A stretch of 64,000 bases of DNA from CAZWDO01 sp964632485 [NCBI: uncultured bacterium] (GTDB lineage Bacteria > JAGOEH01). Below, piece by piece: positions 26,055 through 34,536 of the stretch. Each line of letters opens with the position of its first letter. Positions within the stretch are counted from its first letter, which is position 1. Both the position numbers and the translations under genes were made by a program. A model generated the notes under the pieces. It was not told the DNA's origin. It did not search any database and was given only the letters and a program-made list of their open reading frames with translations. The stretch is taken from the NCBI GenBank assembly GCA_964632485.1, contig CAZWDO010000008.1, positions 16,362 to 80,361 of the forward strand, given 5' to 3'.

Positions 26055-26636
26055 ATCGAAAATATCCTGATCGCCATAAATAGTTTTTTGGTTTTGACCG
26101 AAAACTGTTTTCCATAGGATTTTAATGTCGAGCATCAATGAATAATGATCGATATACCAGATATCCAATTCGATACGCGCTGACCACGGAATGCTATTGC
26201 GTCCATTAACTTGCGCCCAACCGGTGATCCCTGGTTTAACATCCAGTCGGCGCAGTTGTTTCATGTTATATTTTTCGACTTGGTAAGCTAAAGTAGGGCG
26301 AGGGCCAACAAAACTCATTTCACCTTTGAGGATATTGAAGAGTTGTGGTAATTCGTCCAGACTATAGCGTCGCATAAAATTGCCCATACGGGTAATTCGA
26401 GGATCATTGGCTTGGCAATAGATACCACTACCCTGATTTTCGGCATCTATCACCATGGTTCTGAACTTGATGAGATTAAAAAGCGCGCGATTTTTCCCCA
26501 CACGTTGCTGGATATAAAAAACCGGTCCACGGTCATCAATTTTGATCAGAAAACCCAGGATGATAAATAGTGGCCAGAGGCACAACGCCATGATCAGCGC
26601 CAGGCTATAGTCAAATACTGTTTTAATAAAATTCAT
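26049..26636 (-). CDS. bacterial sugar transferase (initiating polyprenyl-phosphate glycosyl/sugar-1-phosphate transferase)
   Basis: Enzymes of this family (PF02397; WbaP/PglC/WcaJ type) load the first sugar phosphate onto undecaprenyl phosphate to start capsule, exopolysaccharide or O-antigen units. The 195-residue form is the short type with one re-entrant or membrane helix (residues ~8-32). Conserved elements: KFRTM (57-61), DPRITRMGNFMRRYSLDELPQ (the DE pair), FVGPRP, and KPGITGWAQVNGRN. No other polysaccharide genes are adjacent. The -10 box lies only seven bases from the ATG and no Shine-Dalgarno site exists, so a leaderless transcript is likely. Confidence 0.9.
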   Translation of the reverse strand: MNFIKTVFDYSLALIMALCLWPLFIILGFLIKIDDRGPVFYIQQRVGKNRALFNLIKFRTMVIDAENQGSGIYCQANDPRITRMGNFMRRYSLDELPQLFNILKGEMSFVGPRPTLAYQVEKYNMKQLRRLDVKPGITGWAQVNGRNSIPWSARIELDIWYIDHYSLMLDIKILWKTVFGQNQKTIYGDQDIFDL

Positions 26637-26642
26637 TGTTCA

Positions 26643-26670
26643 AATATAATCGGTTTTTTAAAAAAGTCAA
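26643..26670 (-). promoter_or_regulatory. promoter of the sugar-transferase gene, probably giving a leaderless mRNA
   Basis: Minus strand TTGACT (26670-26665), 16-bp spacer, TATATT (26648-26643). The expected start point falls at about base 26636, the A of the ATG. Confidence 0.6.
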
Positions 26671-26691
26671 CAGGTTTTCAACAGATACATG

Positions 26692-26720
26692 TTGACAATT
26701 CAGCAGTATTCAGTTATTTT
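26692..26720 (+). promoter_or_regulatory. promoter of the DUF2914-like gene, probably leaderless
   Basis: TTGACA (26692-26697), 17-bp spacer, TATTTT (26715-26720). The ATG at 26729 is eight bases behind the -10 box and has no Shine-Dalgarno site. Confidence 0.6.
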
Positions 26721-26728
26721 TAACTAAT

Positions 26729-27754
26729 ATGAGATTCTATTGGGAAATTAAAAAAAAATACCGCTTTTTAAGGCGCTGGATAAATGACCATTCGAGCTTG
26801 ATCTGGTGGTTTCACAGTTTCTATGCCCTGTTTTTTGGTATTGTTTTTATGTGGTTGGGAAATAAACATATTCACTATCTACAGGCAGCTCTGTGGTATC
26901 TGGCATTTATTTGGATCAGCAGTTTGCTGATGCCGAAAATTCAGTGTTACCTACTGTTATCTGATATTTGGCGGCATCGGTTGCAGCTATTCATCAATTA
27001 TGTTCATCGTAATTTTTATCAACAGATTCTGTTTTTCCTATTACCCATTTACTATAAAAGCGCTTCGGTCTGGGTGGTTCATGGCTGGTTTTTATCGATT
27101 CTGGCAATATCCGCTCTCTTATCCACCTTAGACTTGATCTATGATCATCATATTTCCAGGAAGTGGTCCTATATGGCGCTTTTCTTTTCATTCAACATGT
27201 TTGTTTCTTTTTATGCCATGATTCCTCTGATGTGGAAGGTTTCCTGTATAGTCGCGCTTTGGTTGAGCGGTCTTCTTGCGGTTATTTGTTTTGCTTCATT
27301 CGTCTATCATGGATCGGGGCTTCCAGTGAGCCGGCAAAAGCGGATCATATTAGCGGCGGCATTGCTGGTGATTGGCTTGGCGCTATTTGCCCGCCGGTAT
27401 ATCCCTGCCGTTCCCTTGCAGTACAATGGGGGTTGGTGCGGTATGAATTTTAACTATACAAATAAGGTTCTAGTTGATTCTATGGTTATACTACCGCAAA
27501 GTATCCAGGGCCGAGTCTATTTTTTTACACGAGTCGACGCCCCTGTCGGCATGGTGGAAAGTTTAGTTCATATTTGGTATCTGGATGGCGTTCTGATTTA
27601 TCGTTCCGCTTCTGTTGAGATCAAGGGGGGGAGGCCGGGAGGGTTTCGATTTTGGTCGTACAAAAACCTGGCGCTGACAAGTTGCGATCAATCATTAATT
27701 ATTGAAACTATTACCACCAGCGGGCAACTGGTAGGGCGTTCCAGAATACACTAA
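26729..27754 (+). CDS. polytopic membrane protein with C-terminal DUF2914-like domain
   Basis: The 341 residues form about seven membrane helices (between ~25 and ~225) and a C-terminal extracytoplasmic domain of ~110 residues. This end has the DUF2914 pattern: FFTRVDAP, LVHIWYLDGV, a GG..GFRFWSYKNL stretch and a final GQLVGRSR. Proteins of this combined type (also named DUF5924) occur in many Gram-negative bacteria and have no proven role. It is divergent from the sugar-transferase gene with 92 bp between starts, so shared regulation is possible. Confidence 0.65.
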   Translation: MRFYWEIKKKYRFLRRWINDHSSLIWWFHSFYALFFGIVFMWLGNKHIHYLQAALWYLAFIWISSLLMPKIQCYLLLSDIWRHRLQLFINYVHRNFYQQILFFLLPIYYKSASVWVVHGWFLSILAISALLSTLDLIYDHHISRKWSYMALFFSFNMFVSFYAMIPLMWKVSCIVALWLSGLLAVICFASFVYHGSGLPVSRQKRIILAAALLVIGLALFARRYIPAVPLQYNGGWCGMNFNYTNKVLVDSMVILPQSIQGRVYFFTRVDAPVGMVESLVHIWYLDGVLIYRSASVEIKGGRPGGFRFWSYKNLALTSCDQSLIIETITTSGQLVGRSRIH

Positions 27755-27899
27755 ACACACCCGTTCATCAATACTCCTGAAATTCTCTATCGTTTCATGG
27801 GCCGAATCGCCAGCAGCGGATATAATGATTAATCGGGACAGAGGATTTCCATTTTAAAATAAAAAAAATTTTATTTGTTTGTTTTATAAAAAAATTATC

Positions 27900-27928
27900 T
27901 TGACAAGCCGGATTTTTGGTGTTAATAT
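27900..27928 (+). promoter_or_regulatory. sigma-70 promoter of the CBM9-like gene
   Basis: TTGACA (27900-27905), 17-bp spacer, TAATAT (27923-27928), with A/T tracts upstream (27855-27895). A leader of ~85 nt with AAAGGAG follows. Confidence 0.7.
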
Positions 27929-28021
27929 TAAATTTGAGTTGCTGCGTGTTTTATTATGTTTTTTCAACATAGGATGGCCAAACTACAGATTGGTCGTATT
28001 TAACTTTTCAAAGGAGTCGCT

Positions 28022-30322
28022 ATGAGACGTTGGTGGTTGATTTTGTTGTGTTTGTTGCCGGTAACGCTGATTTGGGCCGAAGGGTATCACTCTACTGATC
28101 ACGTGTATGTGATTTCGTTGAATGGCCGTCCCGTGACGATTGACGGAGAGTTGGGTGATTGGGCGGATGCTGAGTTCATTTATATCAGTAAAGATATGAC
28201 GCCGCTTTATAACAGTTTGCTGGAATTTGGCGCGGATTATGGCGATCTCGTTGAATCGCCTGACGATTTTAGCGCTCATGTGGCCATTAAAATGGACAAT
28301 GAGAATATCTATTTTGCCGTGCATGCGCATGACCAGGGCGGTATTTTGAATCATGGTATGCTCACGCGCGATAAAGCCAATCTGTTGGGTTCGTTTGACG
28401 CGTTCACTCCCTATCTGGGTTTGTATGATATCGGCGTTTTGCCGCATAGCCCGCATGAAGATTTGGTGGATATCGTCATGCCGGAATTTCCGGATTCGGT
28501 ATTGCAGAGCGGCCGGACCTATCGGATTCGTCCGGGTTATGACCGGTTGATGGAGGACACGACGGGAAGTGAAACTGGAACATTGGGTCCGGATTTTCAA
28601 TTCGGAGTCCACGCCCAGGAATATAGCAACATGTTGCCCAATGGCGCTTACTATGCATCGGGTGATGATGTTATCAATTATAACTGGGGATATGTTGATA
28701 CTCTGATCGCTAATACGGAAGTGGCGATTCTGGTTTGGCCGGAGGAAGACGGCTATACGTTGGAATGGAAAGTGCCGTTCGCCTCGATGGCGGGTAATAT
28801 CGCCAAGGCCTCCAAGCCCCAGGCCAGTATTGAATGGCCATTATACACGCCGAAAGATGGCGATGTGCTGCCATTCGATTTTGATATGCTGGACAATGAC
28901 CGCAATACGGATATCGCCGACTGGGGAAATAATTTCCTGCGCTATAGTTCTGGCCAGGATTATCCGGGATCCCGCGGTTGGCGGGCATGTTGGCGAGATT
29001 CCTATCGCTGGGGCGGACGCGCTGTGGTTAAAGAGCTGACTCTGGAAGATACCACCGCCTCCAATTATTATCATACGCTCTATTCTCCCCAGGGCTCCAA
29101 TATTGTGATCGACGGTGAAATTGATTCCTCGGAATGGTCAAACTCGCAGTTTATTGGAATTAACTATAGAAGTCCCAACCATATAGCGGGTTGGTACGAG
29201 TTTAATCCCTTAGCGTCCGCCTCCGACTGGAGTGGTCATGTCGCTATTCAGATGGATGATGAAAACCTCTATTTCGCCGCTAATATGCATGATGAGGGAG
29301 GCGTTCTCAATCATGAGCCGCGCAATCCTCTCGATCCTGAAAGTTGCAAACGTATGTGGTTTCAGGATTGCTTTCAGGCGTATCTCGGACTTTTCGATAT
29401 GGGCGATTTGCCGGGGAGTCCCCACAAGAATGTAGTAGCGATTTTGAACCAGGAAACGGGCGATACGATCATTCAAATCGCCAATGACGAATGGGCGGAT
29501 CGCACGTATCGCGTGGTTCGCGATTATGATGGTATCCCTTCCGATACGGATCCCGATCAGGCGACTTTGGGACCTGATTACCAGATCGGCGTGGCCCTGC
29601 ATGAATATCCGGTTATACTGGCCAATGGCGCTTACTATGGCGCTGATTCCCAGGTAGTCACCTATAATTGGGGCTGGGTCGATACTATGATGATGAATAC
29701 CGAAGTGGGTATAAGGGTATGGGACAATGAGGATGGATATACCATGGAATGGAAGGTGCCGTTTGCCTCATTGGCCGGCTATATCGCCAGTGATGCGTGG
29801 GGTACGGGTAAAAATGCGCTGCTATGGCCGCTCTATGAGCCTAAACATGGCGATGTGATTCCCTTTGATATTGCTCTCACCGATGAAGACCGTATCGATG
29901 GGAATAACGCCGAAGGACCCAGTTATCAATTCGGAATGTTGACGGATGGTTGGCGCTGGTCTTATCGATTTGGTATGCGCATGAAGGTCGTGGATACCCT
30001 CGGTATGATACCACCCGTTGTCGCTATCGATGAATCGGACGCGCAACACTCCGCTCCAAAGCAACAGGCCTTGTTAGATAACTATCCGAATCCGTTCAAT
30101 CCTCAGACAACGATCCGTTTTCAGGTGCAACAGCCGGGTAAAGTTACTTTAAAAGTGTACGATATTCTGGGCAAAGAAGTGGCGACTGTTGTCAATCAGG
30201 AAATGAATTCCGGAACCTACTTGGTGAACTGGGATGCTTCGGCGCAACCCAGTGGTATGTACTTCTATCGGCTACAATTGCAAAATCAGGTCATTTCGAA
30301 GAAAATGATGTTGTTAAAATAA
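28022..30322 (+). CDS. secreted protein with two CBM9-like carbohydrate-binding domains and T9SS sorting domain
   Basis: The 766-residue protein has a signal peptide (RRWWLILLCLLPVTLIWA) and two homologous halves of ~310 residues (about 35-335 and 350-655). Each half opens with a DGE(L/I) element and an acidic/aromatic strand, continues with HVAI(K/Q)MD(N/D)EN(I/L)YFA, then NGAYYA and WKVPFAS(M/L)AG, the arrangement of family 9-like carbohydrate-binding modules. A T9SS type A domain closes it (NYPNPFNPQT near 687, ending KKMMLLK). No catalytic domain is present, so it probably binds polysaccharide at the surface. It ends in a good terminator. The ROK-TonB block downstream suggests a shared sugar-related role. 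Confidence 0.75.
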   Translation: MRRWWLILLCLLPVTLIWAEGYHSTDHVYVISLNGRPVTIDGELGDWADAEFIYISKDMTPLYNSLLEFGADYGDLVESPDDFSAHVAIKMDNENIYFAVHAHDQGGILNHGMLTRDKANLLGSFDAFTPYLGLYDIGVLPHSPHEDLVDIVMPEFPDSVLQSGRTYRIRPGYDRLMEDTTGSETGTLGPDFQFGVHAQEYSNMLPNGAYYASGDDVINYNWGYVDTLIANTEVAILVWPEEDGYTLEWKVPFASMAGNIAKASKPQASIEWPLYTPKDGDVLPFDFDMLDNDRNTDIADWGNNFLRYSSGQDYPGSRGWRACWRDSYRWGGRAVVKELTLEDTTASNYYHTLYSPQGSNIVIDGEIDSSEWSNSQFIGINYRSPNHIAGWYEFNPLASASDWSGHVAIQMDDENLYFAANMHDEGGVLNHEPRNPLDPESCKRMWFQDCFQAYLGLFDMGDLPGSPHKNVVAILNQETGDTIIQIANDEWADRTYRVVRDYDGIPSDTDPDQATLGPDYQIGVALHEYPVILANGAYYGADSQVVTYNWGWVDTMMMNTEVGIRVWDNEDGYTMEWKVPFASLAGYIASDAWGTGKNALLWPLYEPKHGDVIPFDIALTDEDRIDGNNAEGPSYQFGMLTDGWRWSYRFGMRMKVVDTLGMIPPVVAIDESDAQHSAPKQQALLDNYPNPFNPQTTIRFQVQQPGKVTLKVYDILGKEVATVVNQEMNSGTYLVNWDASAQPSGMYFYRLQLQNQVISKKMMLLK

Positions 30323-30330
30323 TGAATTGT

Positions 30331-30363
30331 AAAGGCCGGGGGAAATTCCTCCGGCCTTTTTTT
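30331..30363 (+). terminator. rho-independent terminator after the CBM9-like gene
   Basis: Arms AAAGGCCGG and CCGGCCTTT with a short loop, followed by seven T. Confidence 0.85.
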
Positions 30364-30495
30364 GATTTTGCGTTTAGGTTTTTTTGATAATTTAATGCTG
30401 CCTGATGAATTTAGGCATCAGATTTTGGCGTGACGGGGTCTTTCACTCAGTGTATAATGCCCTACATAATATCTATGATATAGAAAAGAGTCGAG

Positions 30496-31758
30496 ATGAA
30501 ACCCATCCGTGAATACCATGAGGTTTTAGTTCTTCGAGCGATCCGGACAGAGAAATCGATTTCCCGTATTGAATTAGCCAGGAAGCTGAAACTTTCCCGG
30601 TCAACAATCACCCTGATCACTCATCGAATGGTGTCCGCTGGTTTATTATTGGAAGTGGGAAAAGGACGATCAACCGAAAGAGGCGGGCGGCGGGAGGTCT
30701 TATTGGCGCTGAATCCGAAAATGGGAGTGATTATGGCGGCGGAAATCGAACGGAATTACACCCGCTTGGCCTTATTAGATATTTTTGCCAATGTAATTGC
30801 ATCCCGGTCCATTGAGTACTCAAAGGAATCAAAGGCTGAACATCTTATGTCAAAGATCGTTCAATCATTTAATGAATTATTGGCCGAGCAACGGTTTACG
30901 AAGGAGCAGGTTATTGGGATCGGTTTAGGAGTACCTGGCATTATCGATTATGCAACGAGAATGGTGAAGGAGGGATATAATACCAAACGCTGGGAGGGAT
31001 ATCCAATCTGTGAAATATTGTCTCATATTTTTCAGGTCCCGGTTTTTTTGGAAAATAATGTGAAATCGGTTACTTTAGGTGAGCATCATTTCGGCAGTGG
31101 TCTCTCTTTTGATAATTTAGTTTGTTTTTGGTTTGGCGATGGAATTGGTGTGGGCATTATGAATCATGGACAGTTGTTGCGGGGAGAAAATAATAGCGCC
31201 GGAGAGATCGGGTTTACCGAACTGTTTCCGGGTATCCAATCAAACTTGTCTTTTTTGGCTGATAGTAATAATCGGATTTGGGGCGATCTCCTGTCTTTAG
31301 CCAATATCCAGGCAGCGGTTGCCAAGGGAATTGCCAGTGGTTGGTCAACCCGGCTGGAGGTCGGATGCGATGTCGCGGCTTTTTTACGGGCGGCTGAACA
31401 AAGTGATCCGTTAGCGCTGCATTTGCTCAAAATTCTGGGGCAGTTGGTTACCCATATCATCAGTCAGGTCGTTTATTTTTATAATCCATCAGTTTTTGTC
31501 TTGTCAGGTCCTCTTTTCTTCACCTCACATCTGTTATATCATGAACTGCTGAATAATATCGAACATAATGTCCTGATAGAACCGATTCAGCGAACGGATT
31601 TTAGAATGAGTAGCCTGCGAGAAAACGGAGTGCTGATTGGAGCCGGTTCGCTGGTAATTGACGATCTGTTTCGTCTGCCGGATGGAGAAAATCGCAGTTT
31701 GACGCGTGATGCGCTTGTTCCCCCTGAGTCTCCAGGGGATCGGTCCCGGGGGCTATAA
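30496..31758 (+). CDS. ROK-family transcriptional regulator (NagC/XylR type)
   Basis: ROK regulators bind DNA through an N-terminal winged helix and sense a sugar or sugar phosphate. Of 420 residues, ~12-65 are the helix-turn-helix (SISRIELARKLKLSRSTITLITHRMV), and from ~80 the kinase-like ROK fold follows, with GIGLGVPGIID and a FGDGIGVGIM phosphate-binding turn. The zinc motif of most ROK proteins (CxCGxxGCxE) is missing; after NSAGEIGF the chain reads TELFPGIQSNLSF. The sugar-site Glu-His pair is also not evident, so ligand sensing may differ. A palindrome-like ATATC-TAT-GATAT stands just before the gene (30470-30482). It precedes a TonB receptor operon, its probable target. Confidence 0.88.
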   Translation: MKPIREYHEVLVLRAIRTEKSISRIELARKLKLSRSTITLITHRMVSAGLLLEVGKGRSTERGGRREVLLALNPKMGVIMAAEIERNYTRLALLDIFANVIASRSIEYSKESKAEHLMSKIVQSFNELLAEQRFTKEQVIGIGLGVPGIIDYATRMVKEGYNTKRWEGYPICEILSHIFQVPVFLENNVKSVTLGEHHFGSGLSFDNLVCFWFGDGIGVGIMNHGQLLRGENNSAGEIGFTELFPGIQSNLSFLADSNNRIWGDLLSLANIQAAVAKGIASGWSTRLEVGCDVAAFLRAAEQSDPLALHLLKILGQLVTHIISQVVYFYNPSVFVLSGPLFFTSHLLYHELLNNIEHNVLIEPIQRTDFRMSSLRENGVLIGAGSLVIDDLFRLPDGENRSLTRDALVPPESPGDRSRGL

Positions 31759-31821
31759 TTTGATTTTCGGAGCTTGAATCAATCATATAGTGTATAACTG
31801 TTATTACTAAAAGGAGTGAGT

Positions 31822-34521
31822 ATGCCTGAGTTTTTCAGTTCGCATGTTCCGCGTTCGTTTCTCAGTCATGTATTAGTATGGATTTTCCTTGGGACTGTTG
31901 GAATACAGGCCGGGACATCCGGAAAAATCGCCGGACGAATTTTTGATCAAAGCAATGGAGACCCTTTGCCTTATGCGCAGGTGATGGTTACCGGCCAGAT
32001 CATTGGCGGTTCTGAAATAGCTTTGTCAAGTCCCATGGGAACAACCAGTGATGGCGATGGACGCTATTTTATTATCAATATCTCCCCTGGAGTTTGGAAA
32101 TTGGAAGTATCTTTTATGGGCTATGGCAAACAGGTTAAAAAGCCGATTCGGGTGGAAGTCGATCGCACAACTACGGTGGATTTTGCCATGCAGGAAGAGA
32201 CGATCCAGGGTGATGAGATTATTGTCGTGGCTGATCGCTCTCTGGTTGTCAAGGATTTGACATCGTCTTCATCGAAGGTCTCCGGCGATGATATCAAGGC
32301 CTTGCCAGTGGAGAGTTTTGCGGAAGTGCTGGAGTTAAAAGCCGGTGTTACTACCGGAATGGGAGGTGAACTGCATATTCGCGGCGGCCGGGCATCAGAG
32401 ATTCAATATTATGTGGATGGCATTGCCATTTCTAATCCGTTTTCCAATTCCTTGGCGGTTCCGGTGGAAAATAATGCGATCCAGGAGCTGGAAGTGATTA
32501 GTGGGACTTTCAATGCTGAATATGGCCAGGCGATGAGCGGTATTGTCAATATTGTCACGCGGGATGGCACCGAAAAATTTCAGGGGAGTTTCTCAACCTA
32601 TTTCGGCGACTTTTTTTCTTCGCGGGATGAAATATTCGCGCATATCGACCAGATCAGCCCCCTTTCCCAGAAATATTTCGAAGGATCGCTCAGCGGTCCA
32701 GTCTTTAGCAAGAAGCTTTCGTTTTTTGCTTCCGGAAAAATTTCTGACCGGGAAAACTGGTTGTATGGACGGCGAGTGTTCCTCCCTTCCGATTCATCGG
32801 CGTTTATTTCACCTAATCCGGACGAATACTATATCGAACGCCATGGCGATTCTGCCTGGGTGCCGATGAATCCCGGCAAAAGCTATTCCGGCCAGATTAA
32901 GCTGACCTATCGTCCGGTTGGATCGCTCAAATTTTCTTACAACTTGATGCTGAATCGCGCAGAAAGTCAAAGTTATTCAAACTTTTACCAATTGAACCCG
33001 GATTACCGTCCAACGGGATACTCCCATAGTTCCAATCATTTGTTTAAATTCGAACATTCTCTAAATCCGGCGATGTTTTATAATGTCAATATTGCATATT
33101 ATGAAAATGATTATAAAAGTTACGTCTATGAAAACCCTCAGGATGCGCGATACGGTTCTATTTTTGGGCGCGGCAATCAACCCCAATTTGTTTTCTCTAC
33201 AGGTAGCGTGGATCCTTCCCACTATTATCAGAATAGTAAGACACTGGCATTGCGTAGCGATTTCAACTGGCAATTCAATAACAACCATCTTCTGAAATTA
33301 GGGCTGGAAAGCCGCTTTCATACGTTGGAAATGGAGTACTTTTCCCTTGATGTGGACCCTTTTCGCTATAGCGATTTAACGCCTGTCGTTCCTCCGTTGA
33401 CATCGATCGATCATAACCAATACACTAAAAAGCCGATGGAGCTTGCCGCCTATTTTCAAGATAAAATTGAAATACAGGATTTGATTGTCAATGTTGGCAT
33501 TCGGTTAGATTATTTTAAGCCTAATTCTGACATACCCACCGATTTTAGGGACCCGGCCAACAAGCTCAGGCCCCGTGATGTCGATTCGGCTTATACTGAT
33601 GTGGATTCAAAAGTGCAGCTATCCCCGCGGTTGGGCTTGGCCTTTCCCATTACTGATCGCGGCGTATTCCACGCTTCTTATGGCCAGTTTTTTCAAATTC
33701 CTGAGTTTTCGCGTCTTTATGAGAATCCTGAATTCGAAGTGGCCGGTAATTTGGGTTCTTTTATCGGTAACGCAGATTTAAAAGCGCAACGCACGGACAT
33801 GTATGAAATAGGCCTTCAACAGCAACTTACCAATTTCCTGGCAGTGGATGTTACGATGTTTTACCGTAATATCCGCAACTTGCTGAGTTCCGAGTTGCAT
33901 ATTACATATCAAAATGATATCATTTACGGCCGCTATGTGAATAATGACCATGGTAATGTGCGGGGCGTAACTTTGGCAACTAAAATCCGTTTGGCTGAAA
34001 CCGGGATTTCCGGAGGAGTGGATTATACGTACCAAGTGGCCAAGGGAATTGCCAGTGATCCCAAACAGAAATTATGGGATGCCCAGGGACGTAGCGAAAG
34101 TTCAATCCTGCTCAATCCGTTGAGTTGGGATTTACGGCATTCCGCCAATGGATATGTCAATTATAGTCAAACCGGATGGGGCGGCAGTCTGATCGCCCGC
34201 TTGAATTCCGGTTATCCGTTCACTCCGGCAGGGTATCCCGAACTGCCGAATGCGGGCCGGCTCAAAGGCGATTTCTTTATGGATTTCCAGATGTACAAGC
34301 GTTTTCAGATTGATCGATGGGGTATGGAACTCTTTATTCGAATTGAAAACCTCCTCGATAATTATCGGAATTATTTGTTGCCGGAAGTCGATCCGCGCGA
34401 TGAACTGGCCCAACAGCAAAACGGATTGGACCAGATCAACACCCGTTACGAGTATGAATTGAACCCCGGCGCGCAACCAAAACCGCGGGAAATCAAACTT
34501 GGCATCAAAGTCGATTTTTAA
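31822..34521 (+). CDS. TonB-dependent outer-membrane receptor with carboxypeptidase-regulatory-like N-domain
   Basis: The ATG at 31822 is used; AAGGAG at 31811-31816 precedes it. The ~899 residues have a signal sequence (to ~28), a CarboxypepD_reg-like domain (~33-120: GKIAGRIFDQSNGDPLPYAQV...), a plug (GDEIIVVADRS, then IRGGRASEIQYYVDGI and NAEYGQAMSGIVNI) and a 22-stranded barrel to the C-terminal phenylalanine (KLGIKVDF). This is the style of CirA/SusC-like receptors for siderophores or carbohydrates; no SusD-like lipoprotein follows. It forms an operon with the next two genes (gaps of 15 and 16 bp) and stands 63 bp behind a ROK regulator, so a sugar-related ligand is more likely than iron. 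Confidence 0.88.
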   Translation: MPEFFSSHVPRSFLSHVLVWIFLGTVGIQAGTSGKIAGRIFDQSNGDPLPYAQVMVTGQIIGGSEIALSSPMGTTSDGDGRYFIINISPGVWKLEVSFMGYGKQVKKPIRVEVDRTTTVDFAMQEETIQGDEIIVVADRSLVVKDLTSSSSKVSGDDIKALPVESFAEVLELKAGVTTGMGGELHIRGGRASEIQYYVDGIAISNPFSNSLAVPVENNAIQELEVISGTFNAEYGQAMSGIVNIVTRDGTEKFQGSFSTYFGDFFSSRDEIFAHIDQISPLSQKYFEGSLSGPVFSKKLSFFASGKISDRENWLYGRRVFLPSDSSAFISPNPDEYYIERHGDSAWVPMNPGKSYSGQIKLTYRPVGSLKFSYNLMLNRAESQSYSNFYQLNPDYRPTGYSHSSNHLFKFEHSLNPAMFYNVNIAYYENDYKSYVYENPQDARYGSIFGRGNQPQFVFSTGSVDPSHYYQNSKTLALRSDFNWQFNNNHLLKLGLESRFHTLEMEYFSLDVDPFRYSDLTPVVPPLTSIDHNQYTKKPMELAAYFQDKIEIQDLIVNVGIRLDYFKPNSDIPTDFRDPANKLRPRDVDSAYTDVDSKVQLSPRLGLAFPITDRGVFHASYGQFFQIPEFSRLYENPEFEVAGNLGSFIGNADLKAQRTDMYEIGLQQQLTNFLAVDVTMFYRNIRNLLSSELHITYQNDIIYGRYVNNDHGNVRGVTLATKIRLAETGISGGVDYTYQVAKGIASDPKQKLWDAQGRSESSILLNPLSWDLRHSANGYVNYSQTGWGGSLIARLNSGYPFTPAGYPELPNAGRLKGDFFMDFQMYKRFQIDRWGMELFIRIENLLDNYRNYLLPEVDPRDELAQQQNGLDQINTRYEYELNPGAQPKPREIKLGIKVDF

Positions 34522-34536
34522 GCAAGGGATTACATT

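Noticed and set aside
27806-27821. Twelve-base match CCAGCAGCGGAT shared with the intergenic region near 43189
   Set aside because: Two copies only, both in unremarkable sequence; easily a coincidence.
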